This document shows, one piece after another, positions 5,944 to 8,095 of a stretch of 8,095 bases of DNA; positions within the stretch are counted from its first letter, which is position 1; the number at the start of each line of letters is the position of its first letter. Made by a program: the position numbers and the translations under genes. The stretch covers positions 13,892 through 21,986 of the forward strand of contig DLPA01000133.1 in NCBI GenBank assembly GCA_002479815.1, in the 5' to 3' direction. The notes under the pieces are model-generated. The model did not search any database and was not told the origin of the DNA. It saw only the letters and a list, made by a program, of their open reading frames with translations. The DNA comes from a bacterium UBA7470 (GTDB taxonomy: Bacteria > Pseudomonadota > Gammaproteobacteria > Burkholderiales > Burkholderiaceae_C).

Positions 5944-6711
5944 ATGACACTTCTCACGATAGACGTAGGCAACACGCGCCTGAAATGGGCGCTTTATGAC
6001 CGCCCCCGCGCCGATGCAGTATTGATCGCCCATGGGGTGCAGTTCTTAGAGCACATTGAAGACCTGTCTGAAGGCGAATGGAGCCAGCTCGCACCACCCC
6101 GCTGGGTACTGGGGTGTGTCGTTGCGGGCGACGCGGTGCGTCGCCGGGTGGAACAGCAATTGGACATCTGGGATGTCTATCCCCAATGGGTGGTGCCTGA
6201 CCTGCATGAAGCAGGATTGAGCAATGGCTACGATCACCCCTCCCGTTTGGGGTCGGATCGTTGGGTGGCGGTGATTGGGGCCTATCATCGTATGCTGGGC
6301 CAAGGCGCGGCACGCCCTTGTGTGGTTGTGATGGTCGGTACTGCCGTGACGGTGGAGGCCATTGATGCCCAAGGTCGTTTTTTGGGCGGCATCATTCTTC
6401 CCGGTCACGGCATCATGTTGCGTGCGCTGGAAATGGGCACCGCAGGCTTGCACGTGCCTACGGGCGATGTGTGCGACTTTCCCACCAATACCAGCGATGC
6501 CCTCACCAGTGGGGGCACGTTTGCCATCGCTGGCGCAGTACAGCGCATGGTGGACAACCTCAGGCAGCACACGGGCCAAGAACCTGTGTGCTACATGACC
6601 GGTGGTGCAGGCTGGAAAATGGTGCCCAGTATGTCCAACCCAGTGGAGTTGGTAGAAAGTCTTATTTTTGACGGATTACTCGAAATCGCTCATCGACGCT
6701 TTGCACCCTAA
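5944..6711 (+). CDS. coaX: Type III pantothenate kinase
   Basis: CoaX phosphorylates pantothenate with ATP, the first committed step of CoA synthesis; this form is typically insensitive to CoA feedback. The protein has 255 residues, normal for the family. The ASKHA-fold phosphate 1 motif DVGNTRLKW is at 7-15, LGSDRWVA at 102-109 holds the conserved DRW, GTAVTVE is at 132-138, GGIILPGHGIM at 148-158 and TGGAGWK at 219-225. The GTAxTxD motif ends in Glu here (E138), a conservative change. In many relatives coaX adjoins or is fused to birA; here it is divergent from gph instead. A PHA-system gene follows 51 bases downstream on the same strand with no terminator between, so cotranscription is likely. 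The identification is strong. Confidence 0.93.
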   Translation: MTLLTIDVGNTRLKWALYDRPRADAVLIAHGVQFLEHIEDLSEGEWSQLAPPRWVLGCVVAGDAVRRRVEQQLDIWDVYPQWVVPDLHEAGLSNGYDHPSRLGSDRWVAVIGAYHRMLGQGAARPCVVVMVGTAVTVEAIDAQGRFLGGIILPGHGIMLRALEMGTAGLHVPTGDVCDFPTNTSDALTSGGTFAIAGAVQRMVDNLRQHTGQEPVCYMTGGAGWKMVPSMSNPVELVESLIFDGLLEIAHRRFAP

Positions 6712-6762
6712 TTTCAGCAGATTCGCATTCACTTCACACGGCCCCTACTGACGAGACGCTTC

Positions 6763-7125
6763 ATGTCCCACATTCATATCGAACGCACACATCCCTTTTC
6801 CTTTGCCCAAGCCCGTGAGATTGCCTTTGCTTGGGCCGAACAAGCCGAAAACGAGTTCGGTATGGCTTGCACTTACGAAGAAGGCGAGCGCGAGGACGTG
6901 GTGAGCTTCACCCGTTCGGGGGTCAACGGCACGCTCAAGGTGTGCGGCCAGCAGTTTGAACTGGACGCGAAGCTGGGCTTTTTGCTGGGCGCATTCAAAG
7001 ACAAAATCGAAGCCGAGATCGTCAAAAATCTCGATGGCTTGCTCGCCACCCACGAGCAAGCCCATCAAAAACAAGCCGATTCACCGAAAAAATCCGCGCG
7101 CAGCAAGAAAGGTGCATCTGCATGA
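6763..7125 (+). CDS. Polyhydroxyalkanoic acid system family protein
   Basis: This is a small protein of 120 residues that I recognise as the putative PHA-system family found near PHA genes in proteobacteria; its biochemical role is not established. Family-like features are the N-terminal IHIERTHPFSFAQARE (4-19), the acidic middle, VSFTRSGVNGTLKV (47-60) and FELDAKLGFLLGAFKDKIEAEI (66-87). Residues 88-105 are helical in character, and the last 15 or so (PKKSARSKKGASA) form a basic Lys/Ser/Ala tail that looks disordered and extends beyond the core domain. There is no signal peptide, so it is cytoplasmic. The ATG at 6763 has only a weak GAG upstream. Its TGA overlaps the ATG of the following CoA-transferase gene, implying translational coupling. 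The family call is fairly sure; the function is uncertain. Confidence 0.8.
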   Translation: MSHIHIERTHPFSFAQAREIAFAWAEQAENEFGMACTYEEGEREDVVSFTRSGVNGTLKVCGQQFELDAKLGFLLGAFKDKIEAEIVKNLDGLLATHEQAHQKQADSPKKSARSKKGASA

Positions 7126-8095
7126 GCACGGCGGCGTGGCCCAGCGATGACGGCAGCAGCGGTGGCCCCGCCCCCTCTGGCCCCTTGGTGGGGCTAAAGG
7201 TGTTGGAGATGGGGCAATTGATCGCTGGCCCCTTCACTGCCAAAACCTTGGCCGACTTTGGGGCCGATGTCATCAAAATCGAACCGCCAGCCAAAGAAGG
7301 TGCTCCCCAAGGTGCAGGCGGCGACCCGCTGCGGCAGTGGCGTATGCTGAAAAACGGCACGTCGGTGTGGTGGCAAGTGCAGTCGCGCAACAAACGCTCG
7401 CTGGCCTTGGACTTACGCAGCCCCAACGCACAAGCCTTGGTGCGCGAACTGGCACTGAATGCCGATGTGCTGATCGAAAACTTTCGACCGGGCGCGTTAG
7501 AGGGTTGGGGCTTGGGGCCGGAGGACTTGCTGCAAGCCAATCCCCGCTTGGTCGTGTTACGCATCAGCGGCTACGGGCAAACCGGCCCCTACCGCGACCG
7601 TCCGGGCTTTGGCGTGGTGGCGGAAGCGATGGGGGGCTTGCGTCACCTCACGGGTGAGCCGGGGCGTGTGCCTGTACGGGTGGGCGTGAGCATAGGCGAT
7701 ACCTTGGCGGCCCTGCATGGGGTGATTGGGATTTTGCTGGCCCTGCAAGAGCGCCACCGCAGCGGTCAAGGCCAAATCATCGACGTGGCTTTGTACGAGG
7801 CGGTGTTCAACTGCATGGAAAGCCTGCTGCCCGAATACAGTGCCTTTGGTGCGGTGCGCGGCCCGGCCGGCAGCGCCATGCCCGGCATCGCCCCCACCAA
7901 TGCCTACCGCTGCGCTGACGGCGGCTATGTGCTGATTGCGGGCAATGGCGACAGCATCTTTAAACGCTTGATGCACTGCATCGGTCGCCCCGATTGGGCC
8001 GACGACCCCAGTTTGGCCCACAACGCAGGCCGCGTGGCACGGGTGGAAGAATTAGATGCCGCCATCGGCGCATGGGCACAGTGCCACCGCGTGGA
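7122..8095 (+). CDS. CaiB/BaiF family CoA-transferase (class III), partial at right edge
   Basis: Class III CoA-transferases move CoA between carboxylic acids through an aspartyl-anhydride intermediate. I translated 324 codons from the ATG at 7122, open to the window edge; full-length members have about 400 residues. After a Gly/Pro/Ser-rich leader of about 20 residues come LVGLKVLEMGQLIAGPF (22-38), LADFGADVIKIEPP (43-56), RNKRSLALDLRSP (89-101), ENFRPGALEGWG (119-130) and ISGYGQTGPY (148-157). D193 in SIGDTLAALHG is the expected catalytic aspartate. The substrate cannot be told from this family's sequence: carnitine, oxalate, succinate/mesaconate or 2-methylacyl donors are all possible. ATGA overlap with the PHA-system gene shows they share a transcript. 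The leader is unusual, but no in-frame ATG offers a better start. Confidence 0.92.
   Translation, partial: MSTAAWPSDDGSSGGPAPSGPLVGLKVLEMGQLIAGPFTAKTLADFGADVIKIEPPAKEGAPQGAGGDPLRQWRMLKNGTSVWWQVQSRNKRSLALDLRSPNAQALVRELALNADVLIENFRPGALEGWGLGPEDLLQANPRLVVLRISGYGQTGPYRDRPGFGVVAEAMGGLRHLTGEPGRVPVRVGVSIGDTLAALHGVIGILLALQERHRSGQGQIIDVALYEAVFNCMESLLPEYSAFGAVRGPAGSAMPGIAPTNAYRCADGGYVLIAGNGDSIFKRLMHCIGRPDWADDPSLAHNAGRVARVEELDAAIGAWAQCHRV

Noticed and set aside
5838..5975. N-terminal extension of gph (up to 46 residues, including an ATG at 5867).
   Set aside because: The added residues do not resemble the family, overlap the start of coaX and cover the likely divergent promoter region.
1..8095. CRISPR arrays, tRNA or rRNA genes, insertion sequences, integrase or phage genes, riboswitches.
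   Set aside because: I looked for regular repeats, cloverleaf-like segments, transposase motifs and long leaders and found none; gaps between genes are all shorter than about 145 bases.

Overview
The window looks like ordinary chromosome from a betaproteobacterium, most likely of the order Burkholderiales (Comamonadaceae-like). This rests on the moderately high G+C, the long (type 2) form of PyrF, a stand-alone type III pantothenate kinase, a polyhydroxyalkanoate (PHA)-system protein and a CaiB/BaiF CoA-transferase. The assignment is inferred from gene content; no rRNA or other phylogenetic marker is present.

Layout. Positions 1-509 (minus) hold the 5' part of pyrF, cut by the left edge. Divergent from it are two plus-strand genes: an exported protein with two tandem FecR-like domains (653-2026) and a two-partner-secretion outer-membrane transporter, TpsB of the FhaC/ShlB type (2107-3774). 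A probable intrinsic terminator closes this pair at 3779-3808. proA follows directly with its own promoter (3853-5145, plus). It meets gph (5142-5837, minus) tail to tail, and the two stop codons share a TTAA. Divergent from gph is a plus-strand run of coaX (5944-6711), a PHA-system protein (6763-7125) and a CaiB/BaiF CoA-transferase (7122 to beyond the right edge). The last two overlap by ATGA.

Function. Most genes are housekeeping: pyrimidine synthesis (pyrF), proline synthesis (proA), phosphoglycolate salvage (gph) and CoA synthesis (coaX). The coaX/PHA/CoA-transferase run groups genes around CoA and acyl-CoA use. The less ordinary part is the FecR-repeat plus TpsB pair. It contains an outer-membrane exporter without a recognisable TpsA substrate in the window, next to an exported beta-rich protein that could be a partner or a cargo.

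Regulation. Four genes that begin transcription units (pyrF, tpsB, proA, coaX) have a -10-like hexamer only 6-8 bases before the ATG and no clear Shine-Dalgarno sequence, which suggests leaderless or near-leaderless transcripts. The fecR-like gene instead has a strong GGAGG. I saw no tRNA, rRNA, CRISPR array, insertion sequence or phage gene, and no gene-free stretch longer than about 145 bases.
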